Below, in pieces: positions 11,540-23,573 of a stretch of 64,000 nt of DNA (position 1 is its first letter; the number at the start of each line of letters is the position of its first letter). Origin of the DNA: Lingula anatina (lineage: Eukaryota > Brachiopoda > Lingulata > Lingulida > Lingulidae). The translations under genes and the position numbers were made by a program. The DNA lies in assembly GCF_001039355.2 (NCBI RefSeq), contig NW_019775547.1, positions 529,637 through 593,636 of the forward strand, written 5' to 3'. The notes under the pieces were generated by a model. It saw only the letters and a program-made list of their open reading frames with translations. It was not told where the DNA came from and made no database searches.

Positions 11540-12895
11540 CTTTATCAGACAAAGGCGGGTCCAAATGGAAGGGGGGGGGGTTAAAATGGTAAAATATTTA
11601 AATCATTGTCCCGCCCACATGCTTAAATATGGAAAGAAGAGACCCACAAAATCAGCTAAATCATGGTTCACCCACTCCCATTAAGTAATAAGATCTAATA
11701 AGGGGGAGTGGAATGTCGCCGCACTTTAAGACATCACAATTAAACCCCTTAACATAGTCTGACCCACAATTGGTAGGCCTTTTGTACCATCTACTACCAG
11801 GGCGACAGATTGATCTTCCACAGATATTCACAGATATGTCTATAGATAAATAGTCATTTTGGCTCTCAGCAAAAAATGTCCACAATAATAACTGCGGCCC
11901 TGGTAGAGGGTAGGCCCTTTGCCCGGTTAGTGCAGGTACACTAGAACCGGAAAGAAGCCGTACAAAAGTCAACACTACTGCATCGTCATTTGTTAATACG
12001 TGGACAGCGTCCATCGTGCCTATGAGTCGTCTGGGGTAAACAAAAACATTTGCGTCACTCTTTCGGCTCGTTTCCTCTTTTTAAGTCCAGTTGGTGACTT
12101 CATATGCCGTGGTCGTGATATCATCTCTTGAAAGTTAAGGCCTTTATAAGCGAACTTTTAGTTTTAGGACTAATGCAGCACGACTGCGGGAACTGATAAA
12201 AAACTTGCGTCACCAGTACATATACCGGTAAGAGTTGGCCTACAGCTTTACAGGAGGTGTCAAAGGCATTTTACCAACGCCTTTTATCGTTTGTGGAAAT
12301 TTTACATGAGGTCAGAGGTACGTTCATTTGTCTAAAGTCATGTTATTATTATTTGTCAATGTAGATGTAGTAGTACGTTATTCATGGCTTTTATTAGTAT
12401 TATACCTGTGTAGCAAATTGAACGATATATAGAAACCATACACCTGTAGGTCAGTTAAATCGCGCGTGCGTGTCACCTAGACCGTGATCTTGAGTAAATC
12501 GTGGTAGACTTGATAGCTAGGGCATTTGAGTTGCATTGTGGTTGGCTAGTGTGGTAAATTAAAGTAGTTTTTGTGGTTCTTAGAAACATTGGCTGATCAA
12601 GTTGACAGTTCATTTGCACCAACTGTTATTGCCTGTTACACGGTACAGAGGGATCTACATGTAGTATGTGTGTGTGTGTGTGTCAAATAAGCCATATAGT
12701 CTTATAGATCTACATTTTAAATTTGCCCAATATATAACTTGTTAAGGCTGTTGTGTATATTTAAGCCTACATGTATTTACATTGAACATGGGAACACTTG
12801 CCAGAAAGAAATATTAATATGGTACCATTGATTTTGTTATTAGGTAAATGTCACATGCCCAACATTTTTATATTTACCAGGTATATTAACAAAAG
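11540..12895 (+). promoter_or_regulatory. CYP-B 5' flank and probable 5' UTR
   Basis: This region aligns with DNA upstream of CYP-C (23190-24735). Conservation is strong up to the ATG. The sequence tatttaccag|gtatatta just before both start codons could be the acceptor of a 5' UTR intron; this is inference. A TG run lies near 12668. The minus-strand reading frame at 11661-12014 is disrupted in the C copies, so no gene is called. Confidence 0.65.
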
Positions 12896-13823
12896 ATGGA
12901 AATAGTAGATTACGTGATTGGTCTAGATGTGAAGACGGTAGTTGTTGCCAGCCTGGCATTTCTTCTAGCCATGGTGTATCTAAGACGGAGGAAGGGGAAT
13001 CTACCACCTGGACCCATGCAAGTGCCTTTTCTTGGAAGCATTTTCGGTAAATTGCTTAACCTAATTCTTCCTTATATCGGGGGGAGGGGTGGGGCAATTT
13101 CAGTGGATTGTGCAAGTATATGTAAGTATGAGGCAGTTACATGTAGTAGAAAAGATGTGATATGTGGTACTTTTTGCCACCATAAAATAATAGTTTTAGC
13201 CTTATTATACACATATCCTGTAGATTTTAAAATGATTTTTGAGCTGTTCTTAGAGAAGATCGAGTTTGGCATAATTTTACAGCGTGCATATCAAAATTCT
13301 TGATTAATTTTTTTGCAGCTCTCAATAAGGATGTTAGACTGTTCAAGGTGTGTGAAGAACTGGCAAAAACATATGGTGAAATGACAACAGTTAGCTTAGG
13401 CAAGTCAAGCTTCAAACTATTCATATTTATTTATTATTCTTTTATTTATTATTATTCATTTATTATATTATTATTATTATTCATATTTATTGGGATAGTC
13501 AAAACTAATCTAATTAATATCTTTTTGTAAAATAGCATATAACTAATACTATGCAATTGACATCATGACAGACAAATTCTTAACTTGAGATGGGAGGGAA
13601 CTTTCTCAAAAATTGTACAATGTACATTGCATCAAATTTGGTCCATCAAGTTTGGTCTTACATGTATCAGCTGTTTAAAGATGCATTTAAAGTCATATTT
13701 TTACCACAAAATCTGACCCAGTGCCACCATATAGTTTTAAATTGTTTAATTTAGAGAAATATTAAAGGGCATCATTCATATTTCCACAAAATGATATTTG
13801 AACAGATATTTTCTGTTTTCCTT

Positions 13824-13865
<42 letters not shown>

Positions 13866-16800
13866 CTTTACAATAATATATTATGTGGGAGAGGAGTGAG
13901 AGTGATGATTATGCAATGCACGTGCAGTGCTACTGTATGTCATTTATGGGACTTTAACAAACTGGAGGAATGGATAAATATTTTGAAATCAATTTACAAC
14001 CAAAAGTTGAAGCAGGTGTTGTTTTGAAACTTTGGGAGGGGGGCAGAACAGGGGATTAATTTTGTTAATGACATGGCATGTCGACTTTATTTTAGTCATA
14101 TAAGAAACTAGTGGAAGTGGTTTATATACCTTATCGGCATCCACACTTGCTTTATATGTATTATAACTTTTAAAATGTTATCCTTTCTTTTCAGGGTTGG
14201 CACTGGAGAATCTTGTTGTTTTGAACTCTGCAGACGTGGTTCATGAAGCTTTTGTAGAGAAGAAAGAAATACTGGCAGGAAGAGATACAAGTATTTGGTC
14301 ATGTAAGTATTTGTAAAAAGTACAATTATTAGATGTAATTTTACCTTGCTGAAGGTACATGTAACTGATTATGGCTAATATTGTAGCTGGAGGTCACCTC
14401 AGGGATACGAGGTCATGGGTCTGATCTCCATCATATAGCACTTAATATTGAAGGGTGTTTTGAAGCAGAGAGTTGAATGCATAACTTCAAATTAAATGTG
14501 TCCAGTTTGGTAGCACTACTTTAGTATACTGGTTTATAATAGTGGACAAAAAAATTTGGGAATGTGCATTAATTTTATCTGTATACTGGTAGTTGATACT
14601 TACAATCTGTACAAAACTCTTATCAAATCAACCTTATTGTCCACAACTTCTACAGTCAAAATGACTAAGGTGGCTATTGTGAACTTTGTTCAGTCAATTT
14701 CATATTAATTACAAGCAATGTGGTTTTTATAGCTGATAATCTTTTTTTCCTTTTCTTACAGTTGATTAACCCTACTGAAGGTTTTGAAGATAAAGTATTT
14801 GGTGAATTTGGTCCAATATGGAAGCTGATATTTATTGATAAATTATTATCTTTTTCTTACAGTTGGCTTCTTTACTGAAGGATTTAAAGATATAGCATTT
14901 GGTGACTTTGGTCCAAGCTGGAAGCTTCAAAGAAAATTGGCACTTAAAGCTATCAGGTACATGTACTTCTGTATAGCTTATGACTCAGAAGACCAAGAAT
15001 AAAGCTATTTGATGAAATGGGGTTTTCATTGTCTCTTGTGCCATACATTGTACATCAGTTCTGAAGAGATAAACATGTTTTTCTGTTAAGTTCCTGTAAA
15101 GTTCTCAAGAAATTTGACTTTGTTTGTTTAGGTTCAAAACTTTGCTTTTTCTTTTCAAAGTTTATGAGAAAATACTACATTTACATAATATTTTTTTCCA
15201 CATATTTATATTAATGCCATATACTGTTAACATTGTGTGCAGAATGATGAATGAGAATATTGGTAGATAGCTGTATTTTAATGGTTTTGCAGGACATATG
15301 CCATGGGGACTAAGTTGGAGCAACTATTGAAGTCCTCCTACAGTGATGTGGCAGCTTTATTGGAGAAAGAGAAAGAACCTTTTTACTTTGGGGAGTACAT
15401 ACATTTAATGCTGTATAACATTATCTGTAGAATGGCATTTGGAAAAAGGTAAGAACAGTAATAACAGTTAATGCACCTCAGAGACTTTCATTGTGACATA
15501 TATATATAGCAAAAATATTATTGAAACTAAATTTCTGCAATTTTGCATTAATAAAGGGTATATCCTATCCAGAATTGTTGGTACAATTTCCATTTATAAA
15601 GCAAGACTGTTGGTAAATTGATTTCCTGATTACTAATCTTTTCAGTCTGAAGAGTAAAATTCACCAGCATTACTAGGTTAAAAATATACTATTTATGAAA
15701 ACTATCCTTCTCAGTAAATATCTTAAAAATATGTTTCCATTTAAGAGGCACAACAAACACACATTCAAATACCAATTTGATTAATTGTTGTTATTTTTTA
15801 GCTACAAAATTGATGACCCGGAGTTTCTTCAGTGGAGAAAATTACTAACCTTGATGGTAGAAGATTATTTCCAAAGTTTTCTACCACCAGATTTGCTACC
15901 TCTGCTGGAGCATGCACCAATAAAAAGAGTAGCTTCGTTTAAAAAGAGTGTCAAGGAATTGCATGGAATAGTCTATAAGAAATTAAAAGAGCACAAGGCA
16001 ACTTTTGATCCAGGTAATTCATGTTTTCTTTAGGTGTTTTAATGTCCTTAGGCACCATTTCAAATGTCCATTCTATTTCAGTACTCCAGTATATTGCTTT
16101 TTAGAAACATTTGTTTTTTTTTATATAGTACAGTATGTGCAAACAATTTACTTTTGAGTTTAGTTGAGTTTTTTATTCCACCTGTAATATGTGGTTATTT
16201 CTTAAATTTCTTGTTTGCTTCACTCATTCTTTGTTCTACTTTTTCAAGATGTGTACTTTTTCAGTTGCCCATGAAAATGTTCTCTCTGATGTGAAGTCAT
16301 CTCACTTTCAGAACTGAATGTATGCAATACATAAAATTGTTTTGGAGAATATGACATACTGATTTTGTTCAACTTTGATAAATGATTCCTGTTCCTTTTG
16401 ATGTACAGATGCTGCTCCACGTGACCTAATGGATCAGCTGCTTTTAGCACAAAAAGAGTCTGAAGAGGAGGAAGGTGAAGATACTAAGAACTTGCTGACA
16501 GACACACATGTTGTGCAGACTGTATTAGATGTGTTTTTTGGTATGAATTTGAAATCCTCATTATGAGAGAAGATAGTTTTGATGGAATAACTAAATTTCT
16601 AATTACATGTTACTCTTTCACTAGGGGAAAATTTAGATATTATTTATGTATTTCAATCTCAATTTTAGAATATGAATAAGCAACCTGTAATTTTTATCAT
16701 TGACTCTTTAATTTGTCATTTTTAATTCCTAATTTGTCATTTTAGCTGTTCATAAATTGCTATATTTAGCTTTTAATTGAACACCAATTGAATTTTTAAT

Positions 16801-18512
16801 TGGAATTCTATATACAAATAAATTATTATTATTTTTTAGCTGGAACAGAAACCTCCTCAGAAACCCTGAAATGGACACTTATGTATACAGCAGCTTATCC
16901 AGATGTTCAGGAAAAGATGCACAATGAAATATTGGATGTTTTAGGTGAATGGTTTAAGCCAAATTGGCATATTCTTTGTATTGAAATAGGGAAAATTGTA
17001 CTAACATTTTACCATAGTGTAGTTACATATGTGAATGGTAAAAAAATCTGACAAAATCTCATTGCGCCAAGAAATAGTTATGAATATCAATTTTGACAAC
17101 TGAAATAAAGAATAAATTGTGCAAAAATTATATGAATAATTATCAAGGTGAAGTTGTCATTGGTCTTGCAGAAAAAAGTGTCAAAGAACAGGATTAAAAT
17201 CATTTTCATGGAAATTGTCTATATTTTTCTACCAATCAGTTTTTACAGCAAACATTTATCCCATGTACCAGTTGCTGCTTCTGCAATAGCATGTGCCATT
17301 CAGAGTTTTATTTTTGATACATGTACCAATTTTTTGCTGTATCTTTGTTTCTATAACAGGAGGCAGTGATGACCTTCTCAAAAGCAAATCCAAGTTAACA
17401 TACTGTGATGCTGTTTTGCATGAAGTGATGAGACTGAGGCCAGCAGTCCCAATGTCTCTGTTTCACAAAGTCCTGCAAGATACAAAACTGGGTAAGTCTA
17501 CTGGCGATCTAGGAAAACTTTTTGGTGTATCTTTAATATATATGTATAATTAAAGTTAGAGATAAAAAAAATCATTTCTTAAAAGACTAAACATGTTTTG
17601 CTTACCTGGGAGCCATTACATTTCAATTAATCAAATTAAATTTTTTTTTGATCATTTGATGTGCAGTATTCATTATTTCTTCAAGGAAAGTATGATTTGC
17701 CGAAGGGAACCATTGTCACTCCAAACATATGGGGAATACACCATGATCCCGCAAACTGGGATTCACCAGAAGAATTCAGACCAGAAAGGTTCTTAGATGA
17801 ACATGGCAACATACATGTGGATTCTAAGATATGGCTTCCATTCTCCAGTGGGAAGAGAAAATGTCTTGGGGAAGCCCTGGCCAAATCTGACATAATGATG
17901 ATCATGGTGTGTACCCTTTGGATAAATGAAGTTTTTTTGACTGCACAACAGTATCTAGGACATCTTCACCTCCCCCCCCCCTCCTCCAGAAATACTACCG
18001 TTCTTTTTGTTACATTTATCTTTAAATAGAAATTACTTTATTAAAAAAATCATGGGTAGATTTTTGTGTCAGAATTGAATTTTTTAACCTAAATACACCA
18101 TATTTTAAATATCTGACCTGCATTACATGCCAAAAACATCAGAATTTAACATCATTTTGGCAGGATCATGATGAAAAGAGATAGAAATGAATATTGCATT
18201 CAAAACAAAATACAATTTAAATGTTCCAGAATATTTATGGACATATTTTTACAATAGTTTTCATGTTTTGATAAAATTTGATTCAGGAAAACCATTTTAA
18301 CTACATCTTTGGTGTTGATAATATTCTGTCTTGATTTTGATGATTATTTACATGATTTGACTGTTTGTTTTTTGTTTCATCAGGCTTTGTTTTTCCGGGA
18401 CTTCAAAGTGAGCTTTCCACCCAATGTTACAGGAGACTTCGAACCTGCAGATAAAATCATTGACTGCCACTGTAAACGTCAGAAACTGATTATTGAAAAG
18501 AGGAAAGGCTAG
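12896..18512 (+). CDS. CYP-B: complete CYP2-clan cytochrome P450, 506 aa, 11 exons
   Basis: Exons: 12896-13046, 13319-13399, 14195-14302, 14863-14956, 15293-15448, 15802-16013, 16409-16540, 16840-16944, 17360-17491, 17686-17906, 18384-18512; 1521 coding bases with stop TAG and no frame break. Residues about 12-29 form an N-terminal membrane anchor, followed by RRRK and the proline hinge PPGP. Further motifs are WKLQRKLALKAIR (C helix), AGTETS (I helix), EVMR (K helix), FRPERF and FSSGKRKCLGEA (haem Cys). The length matches microsomal P450s of about 500 residues. Intron 2 uses a GC donor (13400-13401). A dead copy of exon 4 lies at 14762-14829. The start was chosen because it begins the anchor and is conserved in CYP-C. 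It probably oxidises a lipophilic substrate with P450 reductase; the substrate cannot be told. Confidence 0.95.
13825..13864. repeat. (TG)n microsatellite
   Basis: A TG dinucleotide run in CYP-B intron 2, absent from the CYP-C intron. Confidence 0.95.
14762..14829 (+). pseudogene. Decayed duplicate of CYP-B exon 4
   Basis: It follows its own ttttcttacag acceptor and resembles exon 4 (ctactgaaggttttgaagat against ttactgaaggatttaaagat), then degenerates after tggaagct. The second complete codon is TAA and there is no donor, so it cannot replace exon 4. A matching relic sits at 26080-26140 in CYP-C. Confidence 0.85.

Positions 18513-18516
<4 letters not shown>

Positions 18517-18549
<33 letters not shown>
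18517..18549. repeat. (CA)n microsatellite
   Basis: A CA run begins right after the CYP-B stop codon, where CYP-A and CYP-C have TA runs. Confidence 0.95.
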
Positions 18550-18551
<2 letters not shown>

Positions 18552-18589
18552 AACATATATAATACTGTATGAGTATTCCAGGACATGAA

Positions 18590-20170
18590 TAATTTTATAT
18601 TAAATCTTTTTTATTAACATCAGATCATGGTCTCCATTTACATCTAAATGTATAAATATGAATATAATAACCATTAAAAAATTTGCTATAAAACAACTAT
18701 GGATATTGGATGGAGTAACATGTTGATACACCATGTTCCAATCATGTATTGATAATTGTAGAAATACTTGACTAAATCTAACCACTGCTATGGCACTCGA
18801 TTAAATGTTGGTAACTACGATACATTACATTTGTAAAGTACAAGAACTTGAAGGGTAAATATCAAGACAATACATGGTGGAGCTGAACACAAAGGAACCA
18901 AAAACACTGGCATCAAAGGAGCAATTGACTACAAATTTGGTTTTTCTAGGCAGAACTTTAGACATACATTTCAAACCATTTAGTGGATTTTTTGCGATGC
19001 TTACATTTAATTTAATTAAGACACACTGTTTAGTACCTTCTCTTTTATTAAGAAACACATCAGTACATTAAATTATGTACACAATATGACATGTTTATCG
19101 GTTTTTCTTTTAAGCCTCCAACTGTGACACTCTGGGGGTCTAGGAGTAACATGCTAAGTAATGACAGTTTACAGTATATCCATTTAATTTTTTGCAACGG
19201 GATATATACATTAACAAATATTTTGGTGCAATTTCACCATTGGGCCTATATTAATCACTTGGGTGCCATTAAAACTTTGATTATCACATAAGTACCAATG
19301 AACAATAACAGGATCGATGGATCATGTGCAAACGTAAACACACATAGAAATAGAATTCAGTGTAAAAAATAATGACATTTACCATTAAAGGTTATAGAAT
19401 GAGATTTAAAACTTTGGAAAATATACAGGCCCGTAGTCAGGGGGGGTTCGGGGGGTTCGAAAGAACCGCCCCTTTTGGTGGGAAAAGGTTCACTCTGGGT
19501 AAAATTTGATCTAGGTTCATGAAGTTTTTATGGAAAAAGGTCCACTTTTTCAGAAAAAGAACCCCCCTTTTGAAATTGCTGGCTACGGGCCTGATATAGT
19601 ACATAATTAATCACATCTTTAATGTGTACTACTAATTAAGGCTGCTGCATTTGATCTCAGAAACATTGTCGAGACTCAGTCGTTATACTGTATATATTTA
19701 TAAGAATATCAAAAATATATATACAATATGTGTTCTTAAAAATATATATTTAATATATTAACAAAAGTAAAGTTCAAATCTAATACATCTCTTAAGGGTG
19801 TTGTTACCTTTTATTATCATCCAGATACCAAAAATGAGGTTTTTCCTGCATCTATAATTTGACAATAATGCATCTATTTTGCGCTGATTTAAAACAATAA
19901 AAAACTCACGAAAATGTAAGATATCGACCTTTATATTTCTCGTTGCAATGTATAAGCATAGTTAATCGTCAATTTAACACTTCTAGTGTATTTTGAGGTA
20001 AGACACGTAGCAATCATTATGGGGCGTAACTTCAACCCTGAACAAGATTTTTTCACGAAAATTGGCAGCATTGACCACGAGTATATGAGCTACAATCCCG
20101 TGCCGTCATTTTGGTTTAAATGCTTTTTTTTATGGAGTTATGAGCTCTTAATTACATATTTTCACAAAAG
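18590..20170 (+). repeat. Duplicated P450 3' flank, copy B1
   Basis: This copy carries the same landmarks as copy A and is followed by the closely similar copy B2 across the N at 21498. It has a MITE at 19426 that B2 lacks. No conserved reading frame was seen. Confidence 0.85.
19426..19593. mobile_element. MITE-like element, 168 bases, copy 2
   Basis: The ends caggcccgtag and ctacgggcctg are exact inverted repeats. The 5-mer atata flanks it (19421-19425 and 19594-19598). The near-duplicate flank at about 22280 shows the uninterrupted site with one atata, which proves an insertion with 5-base target duplication. Confidence 0.92.
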
Positions 20171-21497
20171 AAAGGCATTATTGTACCACCAGCGTTAGCG
20201 CTGGCGGTACACATGGTTTCGGTCCCGTCCGGATCGTTCCGCCGGCTCCGCCGGCTCCGCCGGCTCCACCGGACAGCTACCGTTACCGCTTCTCCTCCTA
20301 GACGGTAAGGGCCCCCGTACCCATCTCATGGATTTAGGTCACCTATAATCTCAACTCGTTCCACGTAAAATTTGGGCTTTGTCGGTATTGGGGTCTGGGT
20401 GTGGCACTCATTACAATGCACCCTTGTCTAAAAATGGCAAAATTAAATACTAATTATCAACCCTACGGAAGGAGTTATGGGAAAAATTTCTATAGACGGC
20501 TTTCCAAAAGTCATATGTGTAGATTTTAAATATACCCTTGGATTTGACCTTTGACCTTTACTTCAAGGTCAAATGGGTCAAAATTTTCAAAAAAATGAAA
20601 TTTTTTACGAAAAAAATTTTTTTTGCCCTGTTATTCAGACACCACACAGACTTAACCAATAATATTATTGGAAAGTGTTACCCTTCAGGTCATCTTTCAT
20701 CTCCATGAATTTGGAGTCAATCGGTGCATTTTCACGGGAGTAGCGGCCATAAGATACCGAAACTGAAAACTGTCTCTAATTCGGGAATCGTTAATGCTAG
20801 AGACCCATTCTTTTTTGCATTTTGTAGAGCATGTAAAGCCCAACGCTGGAGGTGGTCTCCGTTTTTTTGTATTCCATACGGTTTTCGAGTTACGCTGTAT
20901 CAAAAAGTACATATTGGTGGTAAAAGCAAAATGTGCAGTACGGTAATGGATAATAAATTTTGAACTCTGGAAAAATAAAACATAAGGCTTGGCGAATTAG
21001 AGACAACTTGTGTTCAAAAATGACATTATTTCATCAAATTTGAACTTCTGAAACTTCAGAGCACCTCCTATTTCAAGAATTTTGACCAAAATGACATTTT
21101 CTTTATTTAAATTAATTTTTTCTGTACGAAATTTAAGGCACATTATGGTAACTCCAAAATTATAACATTTAGTCCCTTATAACTCCAAAACTGGCAGAGA
21201 TAGGTCCATAGTTACTATTGAAGTTGAATAGGAAGTCATATACTGGCGATCTTACTGTGACCTTGAAATTGACCTTTGACCTACTTTTCACCATGAACTG
21301 AACTTTGCAAATTTTGCTTCCCTTTTATCTCCAAAACTGGCTGAGATAGGTCCATAGTTAGTATTGAAATTGAATAAAAAGTCATATACTGGCAATCTAA
21401 ATGTGATCTTAAAATTGACCTTTGACCTACTTTACACCATGAACCGAATTTTGCAAATTTTGCTTTCCTTTTATCTCCAAAACTGGCTGAGATAGGT
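20171..21497. repeat. Unrelated repeat-rich block in the B-C spacer
   Basis: It starts with a near-palindrome (gtaccaccagcgttagcgct, then ggcggtac, about 20182-20210) and a GC-rich ccggctccg tandem. It ends with a 146-base tandem repeat with units starting at 21197, 21343 and 21489, cut by the N at 21498. The 13-mer tgacctttgacct occurs at 20545, 21270 and 21416. No coding signal was found. Confidence 0.7.
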
Positions 21498-21498
21498 N
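21498..21498. other. Single-N assembly join
   Basis: One unknown base separates the 146-base repeat from a second copy of the P450 3' flank that restarts at the equivalent of about 18682. Confidence 0.9.
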
Positions 21499-22865
21499 AT
21501 TGCTGTAAAACAGCTATGGATATTGGATGGAGTAACATGTTGATACACCATGTTCCAATCTTTTATTGATAATTGTGGAAATACTTGACTAAATCTAACC
21601 ACTGCTATGGCACTCGATTAAATTGTTATTACCATGTTGGTAACTGCGATACATGACATTTGTAAAGTACAAGAACTTGAAGTGTAAATATCAAGACAAT
21701 ACATGGTGGAGCAGGACACAAAGGAACCAAAAGAACTGGCACCAAAGGAGCAATTGACTACAAATGTGATTTTCCTAGGCAGAACTTTAGACATAACATA
21801 TTTCATATATTTCAAACCATATATAGTCCTTCATTTAGTGGATTTTTTTTTTTTTGGAATGCTTACATTTTATTCTATTAAGACACCCTATTAAGTACCT
21901 TCTATTTTATTTAGAAACACATCAGTACATTAAATTATGTACACATTAGGACATGTTTATCAGTTTTTCTTTTAAGCCTCCAACTGTGACACTCTGGGGG
22001 TAACATGCTAATTAAGTAATGACACTTTACAGTATATCCATTTAATTTTTTTGCAAAGGGATATATACATTAACAAATATTTTGGTGCAATTTCACCATC
22101 AGGCCTATATAAAGCACTTAGGTGCCATTAAAACTTTGATTATCACATAAGTACCAATAAACAATAACAGGATTGATGGATCATGTGCAAATGTAAACAC
22201 ATATAGAAATAGAATTTAATGTAAAAAATAATGACATATACCGTCAAAGGTTATATAAAGAGATTTAAAACTTCGGAGAATATAGTACATAATTAATGAC
22301 ATCTTTAATGTGTACTACTAATTAAGGCTGCTGTGTATGATCTCAGAAACAGTGTCGAGACTCGGTCGTTATACTGTATATATTTATAAGAATGTCAAAA
22401 ATATATATACAATATAATGTGTTCTTAAAAGATATATAATACATTCAAGAAAGTAAAGTTCAAATCTAATACATCTCTTAAGGGTGTTAATTGTTACCTT
22501 TTATCATCCAGATACCAAAAATGAGGTTTTTCCTGCATCTATAATTTGACAATAATGCATCTATTTTGTGCTGATTTAAAAAAAAAAACACGAAAATGTG
22601 AGATATCGGCTTTTATATTTCTCGTTGCAATGTAAAAGCATAGTTAATTCAAAGCTTTAATCGCCAATTTAACACTTCTATTTTGAGGTAAGACACGTAG
22701 CTATCGTTATGGGGCGTAACTTCATCCCTGAACAAGATTTTATCACGAAAATTGGCAGCATTGACCACGAGTGTATGAGCTACAATCCCGTGCAGTCATT
22801 TTGGTTTAAATGCTTTTGTTATGGAGTTATGAGCTCTTAATTACATATTTTCATTGAACAAAGGC
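21499..22865 (+). repeat. Duplicated P450 3' flank, copy B2
   Basis: By eye it is over 90% similar to 18682-20165, with small indels and without the 19426 MITE. It may be a second allele, or the flank of a P450 copy missing from the assembly. Confidence 0.85.
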
Positions 22866-23189
22866 ATTATTTAACTTTGTCGACGCTAAAATCTGGCAGG
22901 GTAGGCTTACGTTTTGGAGTACAAAATGATGTTATGGAATCAGCATTGATAAGGTGATCGTGGGTGCTATAAGGTAAAGGAGAAATTTGAGAAAACGATT
23001 TTTTCAGTTTTTACCCCCAAATACCAATTGTGATGTCACCCGTAACCTATTATAACTCCTAGGTTGGGTTTCAAGGTATAATGTAGAGTGCATTATAGAA
23101 GTTCTATTTCAGAAACAATTAAGTCTTGGCTTCCTTAACAAAAGATTCTAATGACATAAAAGCCTGCAAAGGATAAGCCTATATTATAT

Positions 23190-23572
23190 CAGGCATAGGT
23201 GGGTTCAAATGGAGGTGGGGGCTTTAAGATGGTAAAATATTAAAATCATTCCGCCACCCTATGGAAGAAATTAAGAGGCGCCTACAAAATCAGCAAAATC
23301 AGGGTTCACCCTCTTCAAGCAATATGGGAGAGAGGAATGTTAGTGCAGTTAAACCCCTTAAACATTTGCTCTCCTTTTTATATAGTCTGACCCACAATAT
23401 TGGTAGGCCCTTTAAGTGCAGGTACACTTGAACCAGATGAACGCCATGTCAACAATATTAGGCCTACTGCATCGACATCTGTTGACAAATCGACGGCGCC
23501 CATAGTCGTGCCTGTGAGTCGTCTGGGGAAACCATGAGCATTTTTGCATCATTCTTTCGGCTCGATTCCTCT
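23190..23572 (+). repeat. Distal P450 5' flank, first copy
   Basis: This aligns with 11550-12050 upstream of CYP-B and with 23574-23960 immediately after the N. Landmarks are tggtaaaatattaaaatcat, tctgacccacaat and cctgtgagtcgtctggg. Confidence 0.8.
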
Positions 23573-23573
23573 N
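23573..23573. other. Single-N assembly join
   Basis: The sequence before the N ends in the same block (ttctttcggct then cgattcctct) that recurs complete at about 23922, so the join sits between overlapping duplicates. Confidence 0.9.

Noticed and set aside
11661-12014. 117-codon minus-strand open frame in the CYP-B 5' flank
   Set aside because: The paralogous flanks at 23300-23960 carry indels and stops in the same place, so the frame is not conserved.
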